From positions 114,718 to 140,055 of the forward strand of contig NW_006766920.1 in NCBI RefSeq assembly GCF_000275845.1: a stretch of DNA of 25,338 nt, written 5' to 3'. The notes beneath the pieces are model-generated. The model was not told the DNA's origin, did not search any database, and was given only the letters and a program-made list of their open reading frames with translations. This document shows positions 1-9,813 of this stretch, piece by piece. The position numbers and the translations under genes are program-made. How positions within the stretch are numbered: the stretch's first letter is position 1; every line of letters starts with the position of its first letter. This DNA comes from Dichomitus squalens LYAD-421 SS1. Taxonomy: Eukaryota > Basidiomycota > Agaricomycetes > Polyporales > Polyporaceae.

Positions 1-269
1 CTACCATAGCTAGTACAATGTTAGCTTTGAGAACTGTCCCTTCACTCACCAGGCCCGGGCCACCGCCTCACTGTCCAGTATCTACCAACGCATGAACACC
101 TGTGCTGAAACAAACCAGGTGCACAAGTGTGTCTCGTATGCTCAAGGCCCGCTCAGTCTGTGAATTTGACGAACTACGTCGCACCCTGTAACCAAACTGG
201 TCGAGTTTCATTATTCTACTGATGAGCATTATACATTGTTGCGCAAACACGTGAGGTCATGGAAACTCG
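1..269. other. Gene-free stretch
   Basis: No reading frame here has coding character or a convincing splice pattern. I also see no second terminal repeat that would complete the truncated element to its right. Confidence 0.5.
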
Positions 270-442
270 AGGGTATATTGCGCCGCCGTGCAAGCTTGCC
301 GCAAGTCTTGCCCGGTATTGTGAGTATTGCACGGACAGGCCCCCTTGGCTACCATATCGGGTGCTCGCACCGTCTCGCGCCCTAATCGGCGCTTAAGGCG
401 CCACCTCCAATCCTGGACAACATTTTTACACTTTTGCTGATG
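270..442. repeat. Truncated copy of the inverted-repeat element, inverted orientation
   Basis: Positions 422-442 are an exact copy of the 21-base right terminal repeat found at 1004-1024. The sequence just inside it (about 385-421) resembles the reverse complement of the LEFT inner end of the complete element: both have GGCGCTT, then AAGGC/CAGGC, then CAATCCTG, at similar spacing. This end is therefore homologous to the left end, in flipped orientation. TATTGC/GCAAT-type motifs continue back to about 270 (for example TATATTGCGC near 273), as in the complete element. No matching repeat lies further left, so the copy has lost its other end. The left boundary is approximate. Confidence 0.6.
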
Positions 443-704
443 GATTCTGTGTTACTCTCGAGTCTAAGATCATCCAGTGTGCCGAACACCGGCGTCCGGA
501 TATGTTGAGCGAAGCGACCACAGAGACTACAGAAGCGAGCAGAAGATGAAGGCATGATTCTTCCTCATCGCAGAACAACCTTTTCCATCGGCCCTCCAAG
601 CAATTTATCCTTCAGTCCGTGGAGAGCGCAGCGGATCAGGTTCGTCATATGCCATACGGGCGCTTTGAGTGCTTTCCTCCGGGGCTCGTCTGCTCGGGAT
701 GCTT

Positions 705-1024
705 CATCAGCAAAAGTGTAAAAATATCCTACAGGATTGCGGACATTGCCTGAAGCGCCAGTTGTGGCACGGTCTTGCAATACCGGAAATGTATTCCGAG
801 AGCGCGCAATACCGGCAATACCTCGCAATACCTGTGATAATGCGAAATATTGCCCGGTATTGCCGATATTGCCTGGTCTTGTGGGATATTGCAAGGTCTT
901 GCAATATATTTACGACATTGCAAGACCACCCATGACAGCGCATGATCTGACGTATATTGCGCGCTCTCGCTGAGTATTGCCTGAACGGGCAATACGGCAA
1001 AAGATTTTTACACTTTTGCTGATG
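705..1024. mobile_element. Complete 320-bp MITE-like element with 21-bp perfect terminal inverted repeats
   Basis: The element starts CATCAGCAAAAGTG at 705 and ends with the exact reverse complement at 1024; the 21-base repeats occupy 705-725 and 1004-1024. The interior is packed with GCAATACC-type motifs, mostly forward in the left half (about 778-835) and as TATTGC in the right half (about 850-980), so the interior can also fold on itself. There is no coding sequence. CTT directly flanks both ends (702-704 and 1025-1027), a possible 3-bp target duplication. Terminal repeats with subterminal motif arrays and no ORF are typical of non-autonomous DNA transposons. I cannot assign a superfamily; a 3-bp duplication would fit PIF/Harbinger or CACTA types, but the end sequence is not diagnostic. 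Confidence 0.75.
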
Positions 1025-1027
1025 CTT

Positions 1028-1870
1028 AACTTAGTTCATATAGACGCCCCATGCCGAAAGCCAGCGACCTTCTGCGTTGAAGCGCTCTGGAATCGCTTTG
1101 GAAGCGCCACTCCTTGTTGTCCAGTATCGCATTTGGCAGTGACATGCACTTCTTTGCGGTAGGCCTATCGACTTCGTGTGGTAGCACGCTAATGGGAGGA
1201 TATCTCAACCAAGCCTTCCGAAATTGTGTGCGGCATGTGACACTAGTCATAGTACCAACGCGTCATAACTGAAGTACTGACACCTGACTACTTCTACAGG
1301 CATAGACGGCGTCGCCATCTGCTCAAAATGATCGAGTCCTTCGGTCACTTGGGACCGTGGTCGCGCGTTGTGGAAGGTGGTCTGTCGATCATGGTTGCAA
1401 GCCAGCTCCATGTGACTGTGATCCCCAACGACAGAACCTTGCACAAGGGCATGCCTAGTTGTTCGCCTCCATGCACGGTTTGTGTTTCCCGTTCGCTTTT
1501 CGCGTGTTGTATCACGTGGCCTACCTCACAGACCACATCTTGTAATATTTGGCAAAGGCAGCCATACTGAGTGACTTCTTTTCCGTCTTCTTCCCGCCTC
1601 GGATACCAGTTCTCAAGTTCCTTACCGTCCGGAACCGCTGTGCACTGTAGTCATCTGCGCTTGGCCTTCAACCCCGCCCTGTGAAGCAATGACCTGGGCA
1701 GCCTCTACTCACATTCAAAGTAAATTTAGGCTTCGCGGCACATCGGTCCCCTGCGTCCACCCCTACGATGGTCATTACTTCGTGACAGATGGCTAGGTGC
1801 GTCTAGCATGGTCCGTCCCGCCAAGTACTCCACTTCTCACCGTCGAAGGGCGCCCAGCGCGCTCGCTTGC
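1028..1870. other. Intergenic DNA, no gene seen
   Basis: Only short overlapping frames on both strands are present, without splice-consistent continuation. The last part is presumably the promoter region of the secreted-protein gene that starts at 1998. Confidence 0.5.
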
Positions 1871-1873
1871 CGG

Positions 1874-1880
1874 TATAAAA
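1874..1880 (+). promoter_or_regulatory. TATA box of the secreted-protein gene
   Basis: TATAAAA lies about 118 bases before the ATG at 1998, which puts a likely transcription start near 1905 and a 5' leader of roughly 90 bases. The leader is pyrimidine-rich, common in highly expressed fungal genes. Assignment is by position and consensus only. Confidence 0.5.
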
Positions 1881-1997
1881 GGCCTTGATCTGTCTCGATT
1901 GAGCTCCTCGTGTTTCCGGCGAGTCAACCTGCAATTCCTTCATTTCCGTCGTTCATTTCCGACGCCCTTTCCGCTACCCGATCTCAGCTGCACCATC

Positions 1998-2839
1998 ATG
2001 AAGCTTTCCAGCTCTCCTCTTCTCCTTGCCACCTTTGCGGCCACCACAGCCGGGGTCTCTGCTGCGCTCGTCGCCTTCGTCGGCCCCGTCCAATGTGCGA
2101 GCGAGATCGTCTCGCACGAGGGCTTCATCGGCGCAGACAACAACGTCAAGTTCTCGGCATCGCATTGCAACGATCTCACTCGCGTTACTGCGAACGGCCT
2201 CGAACTCTCCAGGCGCCAGAACAGCAGCGATGTCTGCGGCGCCGCGTGTGAGTATTTTCTTAACGTCTCCGTGTAGCGCAGGATGGAATCTGATATACTG
2301 CGGCGGGGATGATCTCCAGGTGATACTTCCTGCTTCCCGGGCAGTAGTGGCGGCCCGAACCAGGCCGACTGCAATGTCATCGCGGATGCCCTCCTTTACG
2401 ACAATCAAAACATCGGTCCGCTGTTCAACATCACGGCGTCTGGGGTAGGCTGTCGTTTCAGCAGTCCTACGCTATGACAACTGACTGTCATCTATTAATG
2501 AACTAGACCGCGACGGACAAGATCACGATGCAATACAAGTCGTGTCTGACCTTCTTTCTGAACCAAGACTCTTCCGACCTCGAGTACTGCCGTGATGATT
2601 GGGTATGTTCGCCTCGTTGCATGCTTGCATGGCCCTGCACATCTCACGTCCGATCCTTCGACAGTCCTCGCTCGTCACTTGGCTGTCCTCTGACTGCGAT
2701 GCCGCGAACAACGCTCACGGTGGTCTCTGCGTTCCCACCGACCAGAGGTGGTTCGTTCAGTACGTGTTGAGATAGATACTGCTCGGTATCTGCGTCTGAT
2801 TATCTCTGTCTCTGTAGGGTCCAGAATACTTCCGGATGA
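1998..2839 (+). CDS. Small secreted ten-cysteine protein (195 aa, five exons)
   Basis: Exons 1998-2247, 2320-2444, 2507-2602, 2665-2759 and 2818-2839; all four introns are GT-AG and 58-72 nt. The chosen splices give one continuous 195-residue frame ending QVQNTSG. Residues 1-22 form a signal peptide (MKLSSS, then a hydrophobic run to SA). Ten cysteines (33, 57, 80, 84, 88, 101, 138, 153, 168, 179) would allow five disulfides, and N-glycosylation sequons lie at residues 75, 120 and 192. A dibasic pair (RR, 72-73) just before the cysteine-rich part could be a Kex2-type processing site. The segment with NQD..DLEYC, TWLSSDCDAANNAHGG and DQRWFVQ resembles uncharacterised secreted proteins of Agaricomycetes. 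No enzyme motif is recognisable and the function is unknown. An extracellular location is likely; an effector or wall role would be guesswork. Confidence 0.85.
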
Positions 2840-3898
2840 ATGGAGAATATTGCGATGTAATTGATATTGATGTGTATCTGACAGTAGCATTTCCTCGGCT
2901 TCGCTTGTGAGCGCTGGAGCGTACGGAATCATCAGAACCAGCATCATAGAGCGGTTGCAATGTGACACGAATGAAATCGTGTGCCCAGAGGACACATTAT
3001 GCCTCAATTGACTGGTATGTATAGGACGAAGAAATCGCGAAGCGCGGCCCCAAGAGGCCGAGAGTTAATGGTAGCACGGACGCAGTATGCAGTCGCACTA
3101 GCTTCTCTGCGGTATCCTGCAGTCTTAGAGCCTCGCATGCCTTGGTTGGTGGGAGTGGGTGTCTTGGAGAATAAGTACTTCGAGCCTGACTGAAGAGTAT
3201 GTAGAAGGTCATAAGGGACTTCAATGTTGGGTTCGAGCTCCGGAGGAATGTTGGAAACTCGAGCGCATTCTGTGTTGTATATTAGAACTCCGCATCAAAG
3301 CTATAGATCAGCGTCCAGAAGCCCAAAGCATCATAGCGACTTCGAGCCAACGTCGGCGGCCGACTGGACACTGCACCTTGCTAACGGGCCTAGCACTTGG
3401 CATACTGAACGTGCTGTAACATTGACTTGAACATATGTACTCTGGCCTGAGGATCAAGGAGAATCACATTCGCCTTCAAGCTTCAAGTTCCGCACCGAGT
3501 ATCAGAACAAGCTGTGTTAACAAAAGAGTGGGTCCATAGGAACATGATGCTAGAAATTGACACTGACTTGATCTCACAGGACCAGATAAGCATAGGGATT
3601 TGCACTAGATACGCGTCTCGATGCATATGGATACCAATAGGACCAGGCGCTAGTAAGTCTAGGATGGCTCGAAACTTTCCTAAGGACAAAGCGCAGACAT
3701 CATCGCTATCACAAGATCTAGACTGCATACTAAAAGGTCAGAACGCATTTTTTGTGAGCACGCACGGCGCTTGAAACAAAGCGTTGGAACTCCGATTATC
3801 ACCATCCACCTTCCCCCAACCACTCACGGTACCATCTTTCTCTCCACGAACACTCTCTATCTCAAAGCCCTCCAACTGAAATCAGACAACGCAACGAC
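2840..3898. other. Intergenic DNA, no gene seen
   Basis: About 1 kb between two same-strand genes. Frames near 2981-3190 and 3514-3774 are open but lack recognisable motifs and splice continuation. A sequence at 3225-3236 resembles a tRNA B box but has no partner structure. Confidence 0.45.
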
Positions 3899-5703
3899 AT
3901 GAACATATTCTTCTCGCAAAGGACTCGAGCCATCTCCGGGGACATTAACGGTTCTAACCACAGCCCGGGTCCCAGAAGGATGCAGCCCGTAAGTCCGACC
4001 ACGTTCTCCATATATCGCTGGTAACTCACCGAAAAGGGCTGCAGCATTCACCAATATTCTCACTATCAGACGAAGAGCTTGCAATGGTCTTCGCCGAGGT
4101 TGTTCACGACAAACACGTCCTTCCCTCTCCCTACCCTCTCGCGCCGGTGGTTCTTTCACACGTCTGTTTGTGGTGGCGTGGAGTCGCACTGTCAACCTCA
4201 AGTCTCTGGACACGTATCACGAACCTTTCCCAGACCGCGCTGGATCAGTATCTGTTCCGGTCTGGGAATAGTCCTCTGACTGTATGGGCGAAGTTCGAGC
4301 GCAGCCAGGTCCACAGTCTCGCCATCGCGATACTTCTCATAGAACGAGCCCACCGCTGCAAGGAGTTGCATTGGACCGACTATTCGAAGGCCTCTATCGT
4401 CAACATCGGTGCCTTTACCACGATGTCACAAGCTCGCTTTGCCGTGTTGCAAGAATTGGAGCTCGCGTCTCAGGAGTATATATCCCCCGCCAATATTGTT
4501 CCCTTCACAAGGGGTGAACGGCCTCTCCACACTATCTCCTTCCCTGCTTTACGCAGCCTCTCCCTCTGTCGAATAGATCCTGTGGTGCTGCGTTCGGGAC
4601 CTATGCCTGAACTGCGCACACTCAAACTCCAGGAGGTTGAGCTTCCCATGTCTCAGCTGCTGAACATGATATCTGCGAGTCCTCATCTTGAGTACTTGAC
4701 GCTATTCACCACCGCTACAATTATCGACGTCCACCCTGTGGTGGGGAGTGGCTCATCAAGCAATCAGGCGCTCCCCAACTCCGCCGTCCGACAACTCAAA
4801 CTCCCCATTCATGAACTTCTCTGGGACCTCGCGCCGATTACGGACTTCTGGCGACTCTTCCAGTTCATCGACATGCCAAGCCTTCAAACACTGGGTATCT
4901 CCTTCCCTGCGGATCAAGACCTGCAACGCTGGGTGCATCTCTTTGGGGACGTGCATGCCTTTGCTCCTGACGAGGCCCCTGAGGTCCCTATAGAGTTTCC
5001 AGAGCTGCGCAGTCTCACCGTGGAGTTCGACATCCTCGATCCTTCGCAACCGCCGTCCCAATTCGCGCACATCTCATACCCCAATCTCGAGGAGCTGCAC
5101 GTAGCCTACAAACACCGTACCCGAGATTTTGCCTCGTACGCCGCGTTCCCGACCCCCTCTGAGCACCCGCTCTTCCAAGAGCGGAATTGGGACAACCTCA
5201 GACGTCTGTACCTCACCCACACCAAAATCAACGCCGAGGGCCTGTGCGAGCATCTCGCGTACGACCTGCCCTCGCTCGACTACCTGGGCTTCGACAGCTG
5301 TCCCGGGGCGGGCACGGTCGTCTGTGCGCTCGCCTGCCCTACCGACCCGTGCTTGCACGACCACCGACGGCCCTCTTCAGCGCACACCGACTGGCTCTGT
5401 CTACGCCTGGCCATTCTCGCTCTCATCGACTGCGACGACGTACGCATCGACTGTGTGCGGAACGTGATCGAGACTCGTGCCTTCGCCGCGTATGGGGTGC
5501 ACGACGTCCAGGCCCGCTCTGCCTGGGGCTCGTCGGCGTTCATGAGCCACGTTGACAAGCAGGAGAACACGCCTTGTCCGCTCGAGATGCTGCAGATCTA
5601 CCGCTGTGCCAAGGTCACGGAGGCCGGGCTGCGGCTGCTGGAGTCCCTTCCAGGGGCGCCGGAGATCGTATTCAAGAATCAGGTTATCAAGGAGAACGCC
5701 TGA
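3899..5703 (+). CDS. F-box protein with leucine-rich repeats (582 aa, two exons)
   Basis: Exons 3899-3988 and 4045-5703, joined by a 56-nt intron (GTAAGT donor, CTGCAG acceptor, phase 0). The ATG at 4084 sits inside the F-box helix (LSDEELAMVFAEVV), so a start there would cut the domain; the upstream exon supplies a 30-residue leader from ATG 3899. F-box: residues about 36-88, with the late signature LSHVCLWWRGVALSTSSLW common in basidiomycete F-box proteins. The rest is degenerate LRR-like (FPALRSLSLCRI, MPELRTLKLQEV, YPNLEELHVAY, LRRLYLTHTKI). F-box proteins bind SKP1 and bring substrates to SCF ubiquitin ligases; here the repeats would select the substrate, which is unknown. This is a large, fast-evolving family in mushrooms, so no orthology is claimed. 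Confidence 0.85.
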
Positions 5704-6068
5704 GGGGGGTCACTGCTTCATCGCAGTCAGCGTAGTATGTGGTATATCATATGTCGATTACGTAGTCCACACCAAATCATTGCAGGCTTAACGCATGTTT
5801 CCTTAACTTAGCCTAATTCAAGATTAAAACCAACTCATGTCTTGCGTCTAGCGGACTTCCCTGCGCACATCGAGATGAAGGAGTAGTGTAATATGTGAGT
5901 TCCTAAGACAGCTGTGAGTGGAGGTATCGAAAGCGGAGGTGTAGCAGTGCGATAGCGAGAAATAGTGTCGGATGTACAGTGAACGTACTCAAAGCCTAAC
6001 AAAGCGAGTAGTATCATGCGGTGCCAGAACAACAGCCCGGGCAGCTCCAAAGCGCAGGAGCAGGAGAT
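5704..6068. other. Convergent intergenic region
   Basis: The 365 bases between the stop of the F-box gene (+) and the stop of the first unknown paralog (-) must hold both 3' untranslated regions and polyadenylation sites. I see no gene. Confidence 0.5.
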
Positions 6069-7165
6069 CTACATGGTCACATCGAACCCTTCAAATGTCG
6101 TATCCACGTCCACACGGCTTTTCTTCCACTTTCCCGAACACATATCGCCCTCCGCAAGGATCACTGCTACACCAGCCCGCATGGGATCCTGCAGCCCTAA
6201 GATCGATGCATAGTGACAGTACTTTCCCGCAAACCATCTGAACGCGAGCAGATAGAAGAAGTAGCGCTGCATGATCGCGTTTGTGCGCTGCACCCCGAGG
6301 GAGCTCGAGCCCCAACTTGAGCGGGAAAGCATCGCGAAGAAAGTGACGATACCGACTTCTGCCATCAGACGCTTGTCGTGCAGGAACGCAGGCTACGATC
6401 GTATTCAGCGGCTGAGTCTACGCGGTAGAACAAGGAGACGTACACGGAGGACGCTATCTCCCTTGAGCTGCTCCGCCAAGAACAGCGTGACGAGTCCGGT
6501 GTCGTGAGTGCTGAGGTGTTGCCTCAGCCCGGAGGCGCACCAGCCATGCTCCATAAGGAACGTCGACGCTGCGAGGCGCGCTCGTTCGTCCGTCCAACTG
6601 CAGCGTTGTGCGTACTTCCAAATCTCGAAGTCTATGAGGGTTGCTCTGCCGGTAGCGACCAGGTCTGCAGTACAAAGAGATCAATCGCTAATACTCGTAG
6701 GAACGTTCCCAGACCGCGGATCCATACGCACGTAGAGTGAGATCAACTGGCTCTTTGGAGGTCGGAACGAACCGCTCGGGATGCTCGCGGTATTCCGGCC
6801 CAGCCCACTTGGCGCCGTGACATATGTACTTGAGCCAGTCAGCCGCCTCCATATTCCTGGCTAAGCGATTGGCTTCGAGATGCGCGACATGCCCACATGC
6901 GAGCGCGACATAGATCTCCGGCACTCTGATGGTGGTCAGACTGGGGAGGCGCCGCGGCTTGAGAACCCGGACTCGTTTGTGCGCGAGACACGCGAGGGCA
7001 TAGAATGGGACTGGCCACACACTCTTCCACTACGAAAGAGTCGGCCCAAAATCTTCGCCGCAATGGAAGATTTCCACTCACGCTGAAGCCGAGCGCGTCC
7101 GGAGGGCGTAGGGAGTCCAGGTGCCTGCGGGCGAGCTCGACCCAGTAACGTACTAGATCGGCCAT
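6069..7165 (-). CDS. Unrecognised protein, tandem paralog A (308 aa, four exons)
   Basis: Exons 7165-7082, 7029-6732, 6664-6444 and 6392-6069; introns of 52, 67 and 51 nt with phases 0, 1, 0. The model rests on comparison with the paralog at 7745-8920: same intron positions and phases, and shared blocks such as WPV, PRRLP.(L/I)T, PPEIY/VPEIY, A.(G)H(V/L)A..EA, VDLTL/YDLSL, LS(T/A)HDT and HYASIL.L(Q/E)DP. The upstream frame has a stop just before ATG 7165, so it begins there unless a further exon exists; it lacks the roughly 29-residue N-terminal extension of its partner. There is no signal peptide and no clear membrane helix, although the C-terminal third has amphipathic aromatic stretches (MQRYFFYLLAFRWFAGKY). 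I recognise no domain or catalytic motif. Probably a taxonomically restricted intracellular protein; function unknown. Confidence 0.75.
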
Positions 7166-7744
7166 TCTTGGTCCAGGTCACAGCCCAGCGAAAGAGCTAT
7201 AACACCGGAAGGCAAGGTCGCCCGCGCGACCCAAAGGGAGGGACCAGAGGGCTTGCTGAAAGACAGTTTGAGGTACTCGCCATGACCGCTGCAGAGTTAC
7301 AAGGAGCCGCGACTGACGTCCGCCACCGGCACGCATGTCGGACTTTGTATGGCCACGCGTCAGTTAAGAAGCCACGAAGCGAGGGCAAATACATGACAAC
7401 ACCAACTCGAGTTAGTGAAGACGCACCTATGGTGGTGATGCGGGAAGCATACGTTGACTCGTTCGTTGATTCGTCCTCCGTGAGCAGTTTTCGGGCACTT
7501 TTCCGACGCCCCATCGGGAAGATGTGCAGAGTAGGGTGTTTACAAGACGACACGTACGGATACATGGAAAGTGACGGAGTGGGGTGATAGAGATAGACAA
7601 ACCGAGAACATACGCAAAGCAGGCAGAGCACTTCGACCAAAGAATAAGACTCGCTTAAGACGGTCTGACTAGAGGCAAAAACGTCAATTCAAGAGTCAGT
7701 CGACTTGTTTCCTTCAGGCCACAACGCTCACCCGGAGTTATATG
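7166..7744. other. Spacer between the two unknown paralogs
   Basis: This 579-base stretch holds the 3' end of paralog B and the promoter of paralog A. Long frames on both strands (7168-7587 and 7197-7640) overlap each other and resemble neither paralog, so I treat them as chance. Confidence 0.5.
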
Positions 7745-8920
7745 TCAGGCGACCGCACCCCTTTCATCAGACGTCCCCGAGGATTTGCCAGAACGCTCCT
7801 CGACTGACTTCAAAATCACCATCGCAGCCTTCTCCGGGTCCTCAAGGCTCAAAATCGACGCATAATGGCGATACAGCCCAGCAGAAAGCGCGTACGCCAG
7901 CCAGTACGCAAATGAACGCTGGATGCCGTTCAGAAACCACGTATTCAGAGTCTGGTGCCGGCCTGTGGCCACACGCCAGAGCATCGGGCCTAGTGTGTAT
8001 GAAAAGGCGTCCAAGAGTGTATGTCCTGTAAGCACAGCTTTGCGAACACAGGCGGGCTAACACGAGAAAAACAAACGCGGAATGAGATCATAGAACGGTG
8101 AGAGGAGATCCGAGGATTTGATGGCGCACCTGATGGAAATCGCGCATCCTCGTACGCTCTGCAACGACTGTGAGCAGAATGGCGGTGTCATGAGCGCTAA
8201 GTTCACAATGCAGAACCTGATTTGCCACATATTGTCCCACGAAACCTCGCGTCCGGCTATCCGACCAGGTGTTTCGCCACCTCCACAAGGTGTAATGAGC
8301 GTATCTACTCAGAAGATGCTCGTCGATTGGGATAGTCACTGTGATGATCGAAGACGAGTTAGCCACTGACGCTAACCTCATGGAGTGTAGCTAGGAGAGG
8401 TGACGCACGAAGAGACAAGTCGTACTTTTTAAGCCTATCGTCGGTGGGCAGCGCTCCGTTCCACACGTCTCGCATTGCATATGAGAAAGCCAGTATGGTG
8501 CGCAGATTGTCGTCACGAATTACTTTCTCGCGTAGGTGAAAGGCCTCTACATTTGCTAGATGCGCCAGCGCAAATATGCCGTAGATTTCAGGGGGCTTCA
8601 GAGGTGTGATGGTGGGCAGCCGTCGCGGTGAGAGTTGTCGAAAGCGCCTGTGGATCAAGAAGGCGACACCCCAAAGCGATACCGGCCAGAAGCGGTTCAA
8701 CTATATGTAGACGGTCAGAAAAGAATGGTCAATAACACCATGACGTTACACTCACACTGAGATAGAGTGGTCCTTCAAGCTGAATGGACTGCCTCGCCAG
8801 CGCGTCGTCAGCCTTGTTCACAATGTCTGCTCGGAGCGAAGGTGGTGTGTCCTGGGACACATCTTCCCAAGTGAGCTCAGACTTCCCCACGCCACCGCCT
8901 TTGCCATGCTGGCCGGTCAT
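7745..8920 (-). CDS. Unrecognised protein, tandem paralog B (325 aa, four exons)
   Basis: Exons 8920-8756, 8700-8409, 8338-8130 and 8056-7745; introns of 55, 70 and 73 nt with phases 0, 1, 0, matching paralog A one for one. Intron 2 of both genes opens with the donor GTGCGT at the homologous codon, and the last residues before intron 3 lie the same distance (18 residues) after the shared HDT motif. Residues 1-29 (glycine-rich, then acidic) are absent from paralog A. The core is mixed helical with conserved FWPVSLWG, SPRRLPTITPLKPPEIYGIF and LYRHYASILSLEDPEKAAM. No signal peptide, anchor or known active site is visible. The head-to-tail arrangement and conserved structure indicate local duplication. 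Function unknown. Confidence 0.78.
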
Positions 8921-9286
8921 CAGAGAGTGCCTCTACCTATTAGACGATTGAGCGACTAGTGACTCTCACAGGGAGCAGCATAGCTGGAGTCCGACGACGC
9001 CCGGGCCCGGCACAGTCCCTCAGCGGACTAAACAATAGCAAACAACGCGCTCGCGCTCACGTGGAAGAGTTTCAAACGCGCTTCAAGCCAGCCTTAGATA
9101 TTCGGAAGGTAGGAGCTTCGCCTTCGATTTCATCCTTCATTCTCCGTCACGCATAGGCGGTTTTCGGCATCGATTTTTTGTGGGACAGGATCCATGCTAA
9201 GGGTACATGACCGAAGCACAGACAAAGCAGCCTGACGAGGGAGAATTTTGCGCTCCCGAGTCAGCTGTGGTACTAAGCGATGGGCA
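8921..9286. other. Intergenic DNA, no gene seen
   Basis: Promoter side of paralog B. Only short frames without coding character are present. Confidence 0.45.
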
Positions 9287-9643
9287 TTAGTTGAAGGGGA
9301 CAGGGGGTAAGACAGACCTCAGGGAATATGGAAGCGCAGTCGCATATGCGGAACCGTGTTCGCGAAAAGCTGAGATGCGACAGGGCATCGTGATGATTGT
9401 TCCCAGCACTCACGGAGCTCCATCGAGGAAGATCGAAATACCTGACCCGACGGAAGAAGACAAGAGGGTAGCATAGAGAGCATCGTCGAGTCTGCGCTGA
9501 CAGACAAGGCACTGACGGACCCGTAGTTGTCTCCTTAGTGTATGTTCTAAGCTCAGAATTGTGTCCATCAAGCCTTCCTCGATCTCCTCATACCGCAACT
9601 GTATGCCTTGAGTCAAATGCCCGCGCGAGTCGCCGTCGAAGCC
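9287..9643 (-). CDS. Possible terminal exon pair of an unknown gene or gene remnant
   Basis: On the minus strand an acceptor-like TTTAG (ending at 9644) is followed by a frame at 9643-9442 with plausible protein character: an acidic helical stretch (RYEEIEEGLMDTILSLEHTL), then CLVCQRRLDDALYATLL. A GTATTT donor at 9441 and a CTCAG acceptor at 9370 join it in phase to 9369-9287, ending TAA. No good first exon is visible in the 170 bases before the fasciclin gene's stop. It is either the 3' end of a small gene with an unseen start, a remnant, or chance. No homology is recognised; its CxxC could be a metal site, but one pair is weak evidence. Confidence 0.25.
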
Positions 9644-9813
9644 CTAAACCCGACAGTAACAAAAACAGACGATCACAAAGCGATGTAGATTAGCATCAAC
9701 AGTATCATACGAGCGTACATACACGCGAGGGAAACGCCAAGTCCGTCGTACCGTGAGTCTTCAAGGTATCGTGCGAAGCAGAACTGTCTCGTATCACATC
9801 TCACTCAGCATCC

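Noticed and set aside
770..990. Repeated GCAATACC motifs as a CRISPR-like array
   Set aside because: The motifs are short, irregularly spaced, in both orientations, and lie inside a transposon-like element of a eukaryotic genome.
2345..2350. Acceptor at 2344 for intron 1 of the secreted-protein gene
   Set aside because: It requires a weaker donor; the GTGAGT donor with the acceptor at 2319 keeps the frame and adds CDTSCFPGS, consistent with a cysteine-rich protein.
3060..3240. tRNA gene or tRNA-derived SINE (GGTTCGAGCTCC at about 3225, a possible A box near 3068)
   Set aside because: The two boxes are about 160 bases apart and no cloverleaf or acceptor stem can be formed around either.
3514..3774. 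An 86-codon plus-strand frame before the F-box gene
   Set aside because: No similarity to transposon polyproteins or other families could be recognised, and it lacks splice or promoter context.
4084..4086. ATG 4084 as the F-box protein start
   Set aside because: It would delete the first part of the F-box helix; the spliced upstream start gives a complete domain.
7168..7640. Overlapping frames of 139 and 147 codons between paralogs A and B
   Set aside because: They overlap on opposite strands, match nothing in either paralog, and have no recognisable motif or splice partner.
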